64,000 nt of DNA from Thermosynechococcus sp. CL-1 (GTDB lineage: Bacteria; Cyanobacteriota; Cyanobacteriia; Thermosynechococcales; Thermosynechococcaceae): assembly GCF_008386235.1 (NCBI RefSeq), contig NZ_CP040671.1, positions 2,172,001-2,236,000 of the forward strand, written 5' to 3'. A model generated the notes under the pieces. The model did no database searches and was not told the DNA's origin. It saw only the letters and a program-made list of their open reading frames with translations. Made by a program: the position numbers and the translations under genes. This document shows, piece by piece, positions 34,444 to 43,277 of the stretch; within the stretch, counting starts at the first letter, position 1; every line of letters starts with the position of its first letter.

Positions 34444-35193
34444 ATGGAACGGCGGCAGTTCTTGCGTTTGGCTCAAGTTGGGGCGATCGCCAGCCTGAGT
34501 GGACACTGGGCAGCCCATGCCCAAGGGGGGGGTCTCTCTCTGCAATGGTTTGGCCACACCTGCTTTCTCTTCACCGGCAGTGGTCAGCGGGTACTGGTGA
34601 ATCCCTTCCGTCCCATTGGTTGCACCAAAGGATTGCGGCCTCCCCGTGTCACTGCGGATATTGTCATGATCAGTAGTCGCCTCCTAGACGAGGGCTACAT
34701 CGAAGGCTTACCCGGTCGGCCTAAACTGCTTTTTCAACCCGGTTCCTATAAAGTCAATGGTTTGAGTATTCAGGGCATCCGCACCAGTCATGATCGCGTC
34801 GGTGGCTTTCGCTTTGGCGTCAACGTGGTTTGGCGCTGGCAGCAGGGGGGCATCAATCTCCTGCACATGGGCGGCATTGCCATGCCAATCACGATTGAAC
34901 AACGCATTCTCATGGGACGGCCTGATGTGATGATTGTGCCAGTGGGAGGAAGTGACAAAGCCTATAGGGCTGAGGAGGCCAAGGCAGCCGTTGAAGTTTT
35001 GCAACCCCGTTTGGTCATTCCTTCCCACTATCGGACGGCAGCGGCTGACCCCAATAATTGTGATCTGACAGGGCTAGAGGACTTTTTGAAAGTTATGGAG
35101 GGAACCCCGGTTCGCCGCAGTGGGGGTGCCTCCCTCAGTCTATCGGCAGCCAATCTGCCCCAAAATACCACTATCCAAGTCCTCAGTATTTGA
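34444..35193 (+). CDS. MBL-fold metal-dependent hydrolase, possible Tat substrate
   Basis: The product is 249 aa from ATG 34444, with GGGGAG upstream; a GTG 15 bases earlier is in frame. The N-terminus has ERRQFLRL, a twin-Arg-like motif, before a signal-like stretch ending HAQG. The beta-lactamase fold starts at WFGHTCFLF, and the end has IPSHYRT. It resembles UlaG-type hydrolases but several ligands differ. Exported location is inferred. Confidence 0.75.
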   Translation: MERRQFLRLAQVGAIASLSGHWAAHAQGGGLSLQWFGHTCFLFTGSGQRVLVNPFRPIGCTKGLRPPRVTADIVMISSRLLDEGYIEGLPGRPKLLFQPGSYKVNGLSIQGIRTSHDRVGGFRFGVNVVWRWQQGGINLLHMGGIAMPITIEQRILMGRPDVMIVPVGGSDKAYRAEEAKAAVEVLQPRLVIPSHYRTAAADPNNCDLTGLEDFLKVMEGTPVRRSGGASLSLSAANLPQNTTIQVLSI

Positions 35194-35252
35194 TGAGGAA
35201 AACGGCTATATTGTGTGTCAATGTTTCCCGTAGAACGAGTTGAGGAAACGCC

Positions 35253-36212
35253 ATGATTCAGGTCGAACACCTGACCAAGGTTTACGGTACAACCGTCGCG
35301 CTGCGGGATGTCAGCTTTTCAGCGGCCAGTGGTGAGATTCTCGGTCTCCTCGGCCCCAATGGCGCAGGCAAAACCACCACAATGCGGATTTTGGCGGGGT
35401 ATCTACCGGCAACGAGTGGCACAGCATCTATTGCAGGCTATGAAGTCCACACGAATCCGATGGCGGTGCGGCAGCGCATTGGCTATCTGCCAGAAAATCC
35501 CCCCCTCTATACGGAAATGACGGTGGCGGGCTATTTGCACTTTGTGGCTCGCATCAAGGGCGTCAGTGCGGGCGATCGCCCCCAGCGGGTGGAATATGCT
35601 CTCAAAAGCTGCGGCCTCTGGGATCGGCAACAGACCATTATTCGCAAACTCTCGAAGGGCTATCGGCAGCGGGTCGGCATTGCCCAAGCGATCGTTCACG
35701 ATCCGCCAGCCATCATTCTGGATGAACCCACGGTGGGTCTCGATCCGCGGCAAATTATTGAGGTGCGCAACCTGATTAAAAACTTGGCGGGACAGCATAC
35801 AGTGATTCTTTCCACCCATATTTTGGCGGAAGTGAGCATGACCTGCGATCGCGCCGTGATTATCAATAAAGGCGAAGTGGCGGGCATTGGCAAACTGGAT
35901 GAACTGCTGCAACGCCTCAGCGGTAGCTACACCTATGACCTCGAACTCTTGGGCGATCGCGCCGCTATTGAATCCCTCCTCCAACAGTTGCCTGCTCTGC
36001 AACAGATCACATGGGGCAATAGCACTCCCCAAGGGCGACAGCAACTGCAAGTCAGCAGTCCTTCAGAAATCGGTGCCGATCTCGCCACTCTCCTTGTCCA
36101 AAATGGGGTGCAACTCTTTGAAATGCGCCGCTCCCGTGCCAACCTAGAGGAGGTGTTCTTGAAGCTAACGACCGATGAACCCAGCGATACCACCGAAGAA
36201 GCCCGTGCTTAG
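35253..36212 (+). CDS. ABC transporter ATP-binding protein (GldA-like)
   Basis: The product is 319 aa. Walker A GPNGAGKTT, signature LSKGYRQRVG, Walker B AIILDEPTVGLD and switch His in STHILAE are present. About 90 residues follow the ATPase, as in the CcmA/GldA group. It forms an operon with the next two genes (permease and GldG). The substrate is unknown; in gliding bacteria the Gld set is a motility system, but cyanobacteria carry it without that motility. Confidence 0.92.
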   Translation: MIQVEHLTKVYGTTVALRDVSFSAASGEILGLLGPNGAGKTTTMRILAGYLPATSGTASIAGYEVHTNPMAVRQRIGYLPENPPLYTEMTVAGYLHFVARIKGVSAGDRPQRVEYALKSCGLWDRQQTIIRKLSKGYRQRVGIAQAIVHDPPAIILDEPTVGLDPRQIIEVRNLIKNLAGQHTVILSTHILAEVSMTCDRAVIINKGEVAGIGKLDELLQRLSGSYTYDLELLGDRAAIESLLQQLPALQQITWGNSTPQGRQQLQVSSPSEIGADLATLLVQNGVQLFEMRRSRANLEEVFLKLTTDEPSDTTEEARA

Positions 36213-37032
36213 CGTTTTCCTCCACGGGCTGCGTGTCCTCCTTGCTAACATTCTTGCCATCTATCGCCGCGAACTCCAGAGTTACTTTAGTGCCCCCTTC
36301 TACTATGTGATTGCCGGGGTGTTCTGGCTGCTCAGCGGCCTGTTTTTCCTCGTTGTGATGACGACAATTATTAGCCAAGTGGCTCAGCAGGATTTGCTGC
36401 AACAACAGTTTGGGGCGCCGAGCCAAGCCATTGACGTTCCCAAGCTCATCCTCGAAAGTTTCCTTGGACTCCTCGGCTCCATTTCCCAAGTCATTTTGCC
36501 CATGCTCTCGATGGGACTCTACACCGAAGAGCGCAAACGCGGCACCCTCGAACTTTTAGCCACTTCACCGATTACGAACTGGTGTGTGGCAACGGGTAAA
36601 CTCTTGGCAGTGCTGACGTTTTATACCACGCTGTTGCTGCCTGTGATTGTCTATCAGTTTGTGGCACTCCAACAGAGTACGCCCCCCCTCTCCCCTTGGC
36701 TAATTCTTGCGGGCAATGGCGGATTGATTCTTTTAGCAGCAGCCATTCTCTCCTTGGGGATGTTTCTCTCATCCTTGACCGATAGCACGATCCTAGCGGC
36801 CATTTTGGGGTTTGCGGTGTTGCTGATTCTCTGGGTACTCGATGTCTTGGCTAAAAATACCGGCGGGAATCTCAGTGATATCCTCACCTACGTCTCACCC
36901 CTAGAGCACTTTACCAACCTGACACGGGGAATTTTCCGCAGCAGTAGTCTTGTTGTCTTTGGTAGTTATATTTTCCTCGGCATTTTCCTCACGGCACAGT
37001 CCATTGATGCCTTTCGTTACCAGCGCAATTAG
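36175..37032 (+). CDS. ABC-2 type permease (GldF-like)
   Basis: The product is 285 aa, with start 36175 overlapping the ATPase gene by 38 bases. Six membrane helices are visible; YRRELQSYFSAPFYYV opens the first and TEERKRGTLELLATSPI is the ABC-2 signature. It forms the membrane channel with the preceding ATPase. A GTG at 36208 could give a shorter protein. Confidence 0.85.
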   Translation: MNPAIPPKKPVLSVFLHGLRVLLANILAIYRRELQSYFSAPFYYVIAGVFWLLSGLFFLVVMTTIISQVAQQDLLQQQFGAPSQAIDVPKLILESFLGLLGSISQVILPMLSMGLYTEERKRGTLELLATSPITNWCVATGKLLAVLTFYTTLLLPVIVYQFVALQQSTPPLSPWLILAGNGGLILLAAAILSLGMFLSSLTDSTILAAILGFAVLLILWVLDVLAKNTGGNLSDILTYVSPLEHFTNLTRGIFRSSSLVVFGSYIFLGIFLTAQSIDAFRYQRN

Positions 37033-37044
37033 GGGGTACCGGTC

Positions 37045-38586
37045 ATGAAACGCTTTGCCCTAGGCTCACCTGAACGATTGACCACGGTATTGCTGTGGGC
37101 GGCGCCACTTTTGATCATTGCTGGCTTGAGTGCTGGCATCGTCACCAATCGCTGGAATTGGTTACCCTTGAGCCTTTTAGCTTTGGGGGGGATTGCCCTA
37201 CTGCTGTGGCTGATCCAGCAAAGTCGTGTCTCCACAGGGTTTTGGGGGCGGCGTTCTACCCAAACCAGTACGAATGCCATCCTGACTGTGATTGCGGTGA
37301 TTGCTCTATTGGGCATCGTCAATTTTTTGGCCGATCGCTACAGGGTTGAAATCGATCTCACCGAAAACCGTGCCTTTACCTTAGCAGCGGAAACCCGTGA
37401 TGTTCTGCAAACTCTGGAGCAGCCGGTGCGGGTATTGGTGTTTGATGCCAATGCCGCCAGTCGCGATCGCCTGCTGTTGGAACAGTACCGCCGTCAGGCC
37501 AACAACCAATTTTCCTTCGAGTTCATTGACCCCCAAGAGCAACCCGCCCTTGCTAAAAAGTACAACGTGACGCAAGTGGGGCAAGTAATTGTTGTGGCGG
37601 GCGAGAAAACGCAGCGCATTGATGAAGACCTTTCCGAAAGTAACCTCACCCCTGCCCTGATTCGGGTGACGAGCGATCGCACGATCCGTGCCTATTTCAC
37701 CACGGGGCACAATGAACTTCCCCTCACAGGTGGCTCCGCCAGTCTCAGTGAAGTGGCTAAACTTCTTGAGCAGCGAGATGTGGAACTCCTGCCCCTGAAT
37801 TTGCTGGAGAAGGGCAAAATTCCCGAAGATGCCAATGTCATTGTGGTCGCTGGACCGCGGCAACCCTTTTTGCGTCTGGAGCAGGATCTGCTCAAGGCGT
37901 ACCTGAATCGGGGTGGTAGCCTGTTGCTAATGCTCGATGTTGATGTCAACGCCGGTCTGGATGATTTACTGAAAAACTGGGGACTCACCCTCGATAATCG
38001 CTGGGTGATTGACGGCTCTGGTGTGGGTCAACAGGTGGGACTCGGTCCCGATACGATTATTGTCACCACCTATGGCAATCACCCGATTACTCAACGCTTT
38101 GCCCAAGGTCCGAGTGTCTTTCCCCGCGCGCAAGCCATTCGCATTGATCCTGTGAAGGATGATGACATTGTGGAAATTGCCCTCTCGGGCCCGCAAACTT
38201 GGGCGGAAACCGACTGGCAGTCGGGCAACCTTGAATTCACTGAAGGTGTAGATACCAAAGGGCCGCTGCCGATTGGTGTAGCGATTACCCGTCAGTTGAG
38301 TGATAACCCACCGAAGGAAGCCCGCTTGGTGGTCTTTGGGGATTCGGAGTTTGCCACCGATGGCGTGATTGCCTACCAAGGGATTAATAGTGATCTCTTT
38401 GTCAATTCCGTGCTCTGGTTGGGCGATCGCGACCAAAAGGCACTCTCCATTCGTCCGCGTGAAACCACCAATCGCCGCCTGCAACTCAATGTCACCACCA
38501 GTCGTTGGCTAGAGATTATCAGTGTCTTTCTGCTGCCCCTTGTCGGGTTTGGCTCAGCCGTTTTTGTCTGGTGGCGGCACCGCTAA
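37045..38586 (+). CDS. GldG-family ABC auxiliary protein
   Basis: The product is 513 aa. Two N-terminal helices, a large extracytoplasmic ABC_transp_aux-like domain (starting RYRVEIDLTENRAFTL), and one C-terminal helix before a short basic tail. It is 12 bases after the permease gene and completes the GldA-F-G-type set. This domain is thought to bind or gate extracytoplasmic polymer or lipid substrates. Confidence 0.88.
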   Translation: MKRFALGSPERLTTVLLWAAPLLIIAGLSAGIVTNRWNWLPLSLLALGGIALLLWLIQQSRVSTGFWGRRSTQTSTNAILTVIAVIALLGIVNFLADRYRVEIDLTENRAFTLAAETRDVLQTLEQPVRVLVFDANAASRDRLLLEQYRRQANNQFSFEFIDPQEQPALAKKYNVTQVGQVIVVAGEKTQRIDEDLSESNLTPALIRVTSDRTIRAYFTTGHNELPLTGGSASLSEVAKLLEQRDVELLPLNLLEKGKIPEDANVIVVAGPRQPFLRLEQDLLKAYLNRGGSLLLMLDVDVNAGLDDLLKNWGLTLDNRWVIDGSGVGQQVGLGPDTIIVTTYGNHPITQRFAQGPSVFPRAQAIRIDPVKDDDIVEIALSGPQTWAETDWQSGNLEFTEGVDTKGPLPIGVAITRQLSDNPPKEARLVVFGDSEFATDGVIAYQGINSDLFVNSVLWLGDRDQKALSIRPRETTNRRLQLNVTTSRWLEIISVFLLPLVGFGSAVFVWWRHR

Positions 38587-38596
38587 CTCTTCTTCT

Positions 38597-39859
38597 ATGG
38601 CCAGAGCCTCCTGCCCTTACCCTTGTTTGCTCCTGTATGCCCTAATCATTGGTCTGCTTGGTGGCTGCGTGGCCACGGCCTTTTATCTCGCTCTTAAGCT
38701 GGGGTTTGCGCTGTTGTGGGGGACTGATCCTAGCCAAGTGAGCATTGGCACGTGGGCGCACCTCTATCCTTACATGCCGCTTTTGACGGCCTTTGGTGGC
38801 TTGTTGGTGGGCTTATCGGTCAAATTCTTGGGGGCAACGGAGGGACTCGCGGATGCGATCGCAGAGTTACACCACGAGGGTCGGTTAAGTTATCGCTTTC
38901 TACCGGGTATGGCATTAGCTTCTAGCCTATCTTTGCTGTTTGGCAGTAGTGCTGGCCCTGAAAGTCCCATGATTGATATCAATGGCGGCTTGGGCAGTTG
39001 GTTCGCGGAGCGTTTGCATCTACCCCCAGAGAGCACCCGTATTCTCACCCTCTGCGGTATGGCAGCGGGCATGGGCGTGTTTTTTGAGTCCCCCCTCGGC
39101 GCCACACTGTTTGTTTTGGAAGTCCCCCATCGCCGCAGTGTGGAGTTTTATGAGGCAATCATTCCAGCCCTGATTTCTGCGGCTGCTGGGTTTACCCTTT
39201 TTCGGGTCATTACAGGCACAACCATTGGTGACATTTATCGGTTCCCTGCCTACGATACGCTGCGTCCTGAGGATATTGGCTTTGCAGTGTTGCTCGGCAT
39301 CATTGGTGCGGCGGTGGGAACACTCTTTATCCTTGTAGATCGGCAGATTCAACGCTGGCTGAACCCCTATCGACAATATCCTCTTGTCTTAATTGTGGCG
39401 GTGGGTTTTCTGATTGGTTTGATTGCCCTGATGCATCCGATCACCCTGTTCTACGGTGAGCGGCAAATTGAACAAGTCATCCAAGTGGTCAACCGCTACA
39501 GCATTGGCATTCTGCTGAGCGTCGCTTTCTTTAAGCTGGTTGCCCTAAGTCTCTGTCTGCGGGGGGGCTTCCGTGGGGGGGTCGTCTTTCCCCTATTTTT
39601 TGTAGGTGCTTGTGTGGGCATGGCCGTACATGAGGCACTCCCGAATACACCCTTGAGTGTGGCCTTGGCTGGCATGATGGCGGCAATCACGGTGGTGGTG
39701 ACCAAAACACCTTTGGGGCTGGCGGTGATTCTGACGGTGATTTCCCATACATCAATGCTGCCCTTGATTACGATCGCCACCTTAACCAGTTATCTATTGA
39801 CCTTACCCATTACTTGGATTCCCAGCCAGCGATCGCGCGAGGACACCCCTGATCCCTGA
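38597..39859 (+). CDS. ClC-family chloride channel/antiporter
   Basis: The product is 420 aa from ATG 38597; earlier in-frame starts overlap the GldG gene. About ten helices are present. The selectivity loop corresponding to GREGP is SAGPESP and retains the gating Glu. GGFRGGVVFP matches the GxFxP segment. It moves chloride across the plasma membrane as a channel or H+ antiporter. No CBS domains are attached. It is 11 bases after GldG, so it could be co-transcribed. Confidence 0.87.
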   Translation: MARASCPYPCLLLYALIIGLLGGCVATAFYLALKLGFALLWGTDPSQVSIGTWAHLYPYMPLLTAFGGLLVGLSVKFLGATEGLADAIAELHHEGRLSYRFLPGMALASSLSLLFGSSAGPESPMIDINGGLGSWFAERLHLPPESTRILTLCGMAAGMGVFFESPLGATLFVLEVPHRRSVEFYEAIIPALISAAAGFTLFRVITGTTIGDIYRFPAYDTLRPEDIGFAVLLGIIGAAVGTLFILVDRQIQRWLNPYRQYPLVLIVAVGFLIGLIALMHPITLFYGERQIEQVIQVVNRYSIGILLSVAFFKLVALSLCLRGGFRGGVVFPLFFVGACVGMAVHEALPNTPLSVALAGMMAAITVVVTKTPLGLAVILTVISHTSMLPLITIATLTSYLLTLPITWIPSQRSREDTPDP

Positions 39860-39929
39860 GAAATCATTAACAGAATATAAAATTCAGACACAACCCTTTA
39901 CATTTTCCTAAGAGATTGATTAATATAAG

Positions 39930-39947
39930 GTTACATTCCGTTGCACA
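39930..39947 (+). promoter_or_regulatory. HLR1-like element (RpaB site) upstream of psbA
   Basis: GTTACATT (39930-39937), 2 bases, GTTGCACA (39940-39947) fits the HLR1 rule of two 8-base repeats spaced by 2, with the first arm perfect and the second imperfect. RpaB at HLR1 represses or activates high-light genes, psbA among them. The site is about 100 bases before the start codon. A hairpin (CCTGAG-GTCT-CTCAGG, 39963-39978) lies between it and the gene. Confidence 0.55.
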
Positions 39948-40043
39948 ACACCAGCGGGTGCGCCTGAGGTCTCTCAGGGACTCGATTTGGGAGTGTAAAC
40001 GGTTTGTAACATTCATTCATCTTGTTCAACAGGACTTATCACT

Positions 40044-41126
40044 ATGACGACTGTTTTACAACGTCGCGAGCAACTGAACCTGTGGGAGCAATTTTGTAGC
40101 TGGGTTACCAGCACCAACAACCGCCTCTATGTGGGCTGGTTCGGTGTGTTGATGATCCCCACTCTGCTCGCTGCTACCATCTGCTTCGTGATTGCTTTCA
40201 TCGCTGCTCCCCCTGTGGACATCGATGGCATCCGTGAGCCTGTCGCTGGCTCCTTGCTCTATGGCAACAACATCATCACGGGTGCGGTTGTCCCCTCCAG
40301 CAACGCCATTGGCTTGCACTTCTACCCCATTTGGGAAGCTGCTTCCCTTGATGAGTGGCTCTACAACGGTGGCCCTTACCAACTGATCATCTTCCACTTC
40401 TTGATCGGTGTCTTCTGCTACATGGGTCGTGAGTGGGAACTCAGCTACCGCCTCGGTATGCGCCCTTGGATCTGCGTGGCCTACTCCGCTCCTGTGGCTG
40501 CCGCTACCGCTGTGTTCTTGATCTACCCCATTGGTCAAGGCAGCTTCTCTGACGGGATGCCCCTCGGTATCTCTGGTACCTTCAACTTCATGCTTGTGTT
40601 CCAAGCGGAGCACAACATCCTGATGCACCCCTTCCACCAACTGGGTGTGGCTGGTGTCTTTGGTGGTGCCCTGTTCTCCGCTATGCACGGTTCGCTGGTG
40701 ACCTCCAGCCTGATCCGTGAAACCACCGAAACCGAGTCTCAAAACTACGGTTACAAATTCGGTCAAGAGGAAGAAACCTACAACATCGTGGCTGCCCACG
40801 GTTACTTTGGTCGCTTGATTTTCCAATACGCCAGCTTCAACAACAGCCGTGCGCTGCACTTCTTCCTCGCCGCTTGGCCGGTGATCGGTATTTGGTTCAC
40901 CGCTCTGGGTATCAGCACGATGGCCTTCAACCTCAACGGTTTCAACTTCAACCACTCCGTTGTGGATGCACAAGGCAACGTGATTAACACCTGGGCTGAC
41001 ATCATCAACCGTGCCAACTTGGGTATGGAAGTGATGCACGAGCGCAATGCTCACAACTTCCCCCTCGACTTGGCCAGCGCTGAGTCTGCTCCTGTGGCCA
41101 TGATTGCTCCTAGCATCAACGGCTAA
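40044..41126 (+). CDS. psbA: Photosystem II reaction-centre protein D1 (PsbA3 type)
   Basis: The product is 360 aa with five transmembrane helices. Redox and ligand residues are present: Tyr161, His190, His198, His215, His272 and the Mn ligands Asp170, Glu189, His332, Glu333, His337, Asp342 and Ala344. The tail after Ala344 is the C-terminal extension removed by CtpA. Glu130 with Cys144, Ser212 and Ala270 points to the PsbA3 form of Thermosynechococcus, used under high light. Upstream is an HLR1-like element; downstream is a strong terminator, so it is monocistronic. Confidence 0.98.
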   Translation: MTTVLQRREQLNLWEQFCSWVTSTNNRLYVGWFGVLMIPTLLAATICFVIAFIAAPPVDIDGIREPVAGSLLYGNNIITGAVVPSSNAIGLHFYPIWEAASLDEWLYNGGPYQLIIFHFLIGVFCYMGREWELSYRLGMRPWICVAYSAPVAAATAVFLIYPIGQGSFSDGMPLGISGTFNFMLVFQAEHNILMHPFHQLGVAGVFGGALFSAMHGSLVTSSLIRETTETESQNYGYKFGQEEETYNIVAAHGYFGRLIFQYASFNNSRALHFFLAAWPVIGIWFTALGISTMAFNLNGFNFNHSVVDAQGNVINTWADIINRANLGMEVMHERNAHNFPLDLASAESAPVAMIAPSING

Positions 41127-41163
41127 TTCCTAGAGCAACTCTAACTAGCGTTTAGTTAAAGGA

Positions 41164-41194
41164 ACCGCCTCTTCATCGGGGGCGGTCTTTTTTT
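41164..41194 (+). terminator. Intrinsic terminator of psbA
   Basis: An 8-bp stem (ACCGCCTC with GGGGCGGT, one G-U pair), 7-base loop and a run of seven T at about 41188-41194. It lies 37 bases after the psbA stop codon. Confidence 0.85.
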
Positions 41195-41226
41195 ATGATG
41201 ATGGTCAAAGGGTAGAGACTTTGTTA

Positions 41227-42033
41227 ATGAATGGTTGGACATCCCTCTTGGCAGTGGCAGTGCCTCTTGTGGTGCAAGCAGCAACACCAGCTCCAGAGAT
41301 CATTACGCGGGCGATCGCGATCGCTGCCGAGCAGTTTGGTGAGGAACCAGAGCAAATTAGCGTGGTTCAAGTTCAGCCCAAAGTTTGGTCCGATGGCTGT
41401 TTGGGCTTGGGGGGATTGCGGGTTGATTGTGCTGAGCGTTTAACCCCCGGTTGGGAAATTACCCTGACGAATCCTAATGCTCCCTATCCCCAACAGTGGG
41501 TCTATCGCACCAATCAAAGTGGTTCCCTGATTCTTTGGGATGCCGCTGGCAGTCGGATGATCGGCACCCTGATTCAGCGCCCCCAACGCCTGAGTCTAGA
41601 GGAGTTACCGCCCCCCCTTCCTGAGGGCGTGAGTTTTCGCGTGATTCGGCAAAGTGATGCCTCTGGAAATCGTTCACCCTCAACGACAACAACACTGCTC
41701 TATAACGATGGTCGGATTGTGCAGCAAACCACCAATGCTCGCGGGGAAACCCTCAGCCGCACCCTACGCACAGTGACACCTGCTCAAGTCAGTCAATTTA
41801 ATCAATTGTTGAGCGATCGCCGGTTTGAGCGCTTCAATGGCTTTGATTTTGTACCCACACCCGTAGAACGACCGGTGCCTATTCATCTCGTCTCGACCCC
41901 CACCGCAACGGTGCGCTTTGCTGAAGCCAATGAATACCGCCTTGCCTCTGATTTGGTCGCTGTTTTGCGGGCATGGGAGCTATTGGTTGCCAAAGGTCGG
42001 CTGCCTAGCCAGATTTCATCACAAACCAGTTAA
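41227..42033 (+). CDS. Secreted protein of unknown function
   Basis: The product is 268 aa, ATG 41227. A signal peptide ends near VVQAATPAP. A motif with two Cys, WSDGCLGLGG then CAERLTPGWEITLTN, followed by WVYRTNQSGSLI, recurs in exported cyanobacterial proteins. The C-terminal half is different and not recognised. It lies between the psbA terminator and hemW; its stop is 7 bases before hemW, so it may be the first gene of that transcript. Confidence 0.7.
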   Translation: MNGWTSLLAVAVPLVVQAATPAPEIITRAIAIAAEQFGEEPEQISVVQVQPKVWSDGCLGLGGLRVDCAERLTPGWEITLTNPNAPYPQQWVYRTNQSGSLILWDAAGSRMIGTLIQRPQRLSLEELPPPLPEGVSFRVIRQSDASGNRSPSTTTTLLYNDGRIVQQTTNARGETLSRTLRTVTPAQVSQFNQLLSDRRFERFNGFDFVPTPVERPVPIHLVSTPTATVRFAEANEYRLASDLVAVLRAWELLVAKGRLPSQISSQTS

Positions 42034-42040
42034 GAAAACA

Positions 42041-43240
42041 ATGACTAGAGCCGCATACATTCATCTACCCTTTTGTCGGCGCCGCTGCTTCTACTGTGAC
42101 TTTCCGATTACGGTAGTGGGGGATTCTCCGACACTGGCAGAATCACTTATCCAAGAGTATGTGGCTGCACTCTGTCAAGAAATTGCCCATACCCCTGCTG
42201 AGCGGCTACCGCTCCAAACGATTTTTTTTGGGGGGGGAACACCGTCTCTAATCCCGCCGCAATACATTGGCCAACTGCTGGAAGCCCTCGATCGCCAAAT
42301 AGGTATTGCCCGAGGGGCAGAAATTTCTATGGAAATGGATCCGGGAACCTTTGACTTAAAACAATTGCAGGGCTATCTCAAAGTAGGGGTGAATCGCGTC
42401 AGCTTGGGTGTACAGGCCTTTGACGATGAGCTATTGCAAGTGTGTGGCCGTAGTCACGATGTAGCCGATGTTGAGCAGGCAGTTGCGATGCTTCATAGGG
42501 CGGGGGTAGCAAACTGGAGCATGGATCTCATTTCAGGCTTGCCGCAACAATCCTTAGCAGATTGGCAGTTCTCCCTCGAGCGAGCGATCGCCCTCAACCC
42601 TGCCCATCTATCCATCTACGACCTGATCATTGAACCCAAAACCGTCTTTAGCAAACGCTATCAACCCGAAACAGACTCCCTACCCACTCAAGAGCAAGCC
42701 GCTGCCGCCTACTGCCTTACCCACAAGAGGCTAACAGCAGCAGGGTATGAGCACTATGAAATTTCCAATTATGCCCGACCGGGGTTTGCCTGTCGTCACA
42801 ATCAAGTCTATTGGCGCAATCAACCCTACTATGGCTTTGGCATGGGCGCCACCAGTTATCTCGGGCATCGTCGCCTCAGCCGTCCGCGTACCCGCCGGGA
42901 ATACTATCAATGGCTGCAAAGTTTACCCGAGAGCCTCAATCAAGTCAGTCCAGATGCCCTGTGGGATCGCTGGTTGGAAACCCTGATGCTGGGCTTGCGC
43001 CTCAGGGATGGCCTCTCTTTAGCTGCTCTAGCGGATGAATTTCCTCAGTCGTGGGTTGAAGCCCTACAAGCAGCAGCGGCAAACATGTCTCCAGAGATGC
43101 TTTCTTTGACGGGCGATCGCCTGCACTTGACCCAGCCAGAAGGATTTCTGATGGCCAATACCGTCATTGTCACTCTTTGGGAGGCGATGGAGAGATCGGT
43201 TTTCCACCAACAGCAAGGGCAACCCCTACCGATACACTAG
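42041..43240 (+). CDS. hemW: HemW-type radical SAM heme chaperone
   Basis: The product is 399 aa from ATG 42041; a longer frame upstream overlaps the secreted protein. The radical SAM motif is C12-x3-C16-x2-C19 (FCRRRCFYC). Compared with true HemN it is shorter and lacks its N-terminal extension, and the family is now regarded as HemW, a heme-binding chaperone rather than coproporphyrinogen oxidase. The HemN HemW tail is present at the C-terminus. It is followed by htpG after 37 bases. Confidence 0.88.
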   Translation: MTRAAYIHLPFCRRRCFYCDFPITVVGDSPTLAESLIQEYVAALCQEIAHTPAERLPLQTIFFGGGTPSLIPPQYIGQLLEALDRQIGIARGAEISMEMDPGTFDLKQLQGYLKVGVNRVSLGVQAFDDELLQVCGRSHDVADVEQAVAMLHRAGVANWSMDLISGLPQQSLADWQFSLERAIALNPAHLSIYDLIIEPKTVFSKRYQPETDSLPTQEQAAAAYCLTHKRLTAAGYEHYEISNYARPGFACRHNQVYWRNQPYYGFGMGATSYLGHRRLSRPRTRREYYQWLQSLPESLNQVSPDALWDRWLETLMLGLRLRDGLSLAALADEFPQSWVEALQAAAANMSPEMLSLTGDRLHLTQPEGFLMANTVIVTLWEAMERSVFHQQQGQPLPIH

Positions 43241-43277
43241 AGGTTGTCTGACCAAGAATACACTCACGGGAAGCATC

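Noticed and set aside
40056-41054. 332-codon frame on the strand opposite psbA
   Set aside because: It is a codon-bias shadow of the highly expressed psbA gene, with no RBS or known family.
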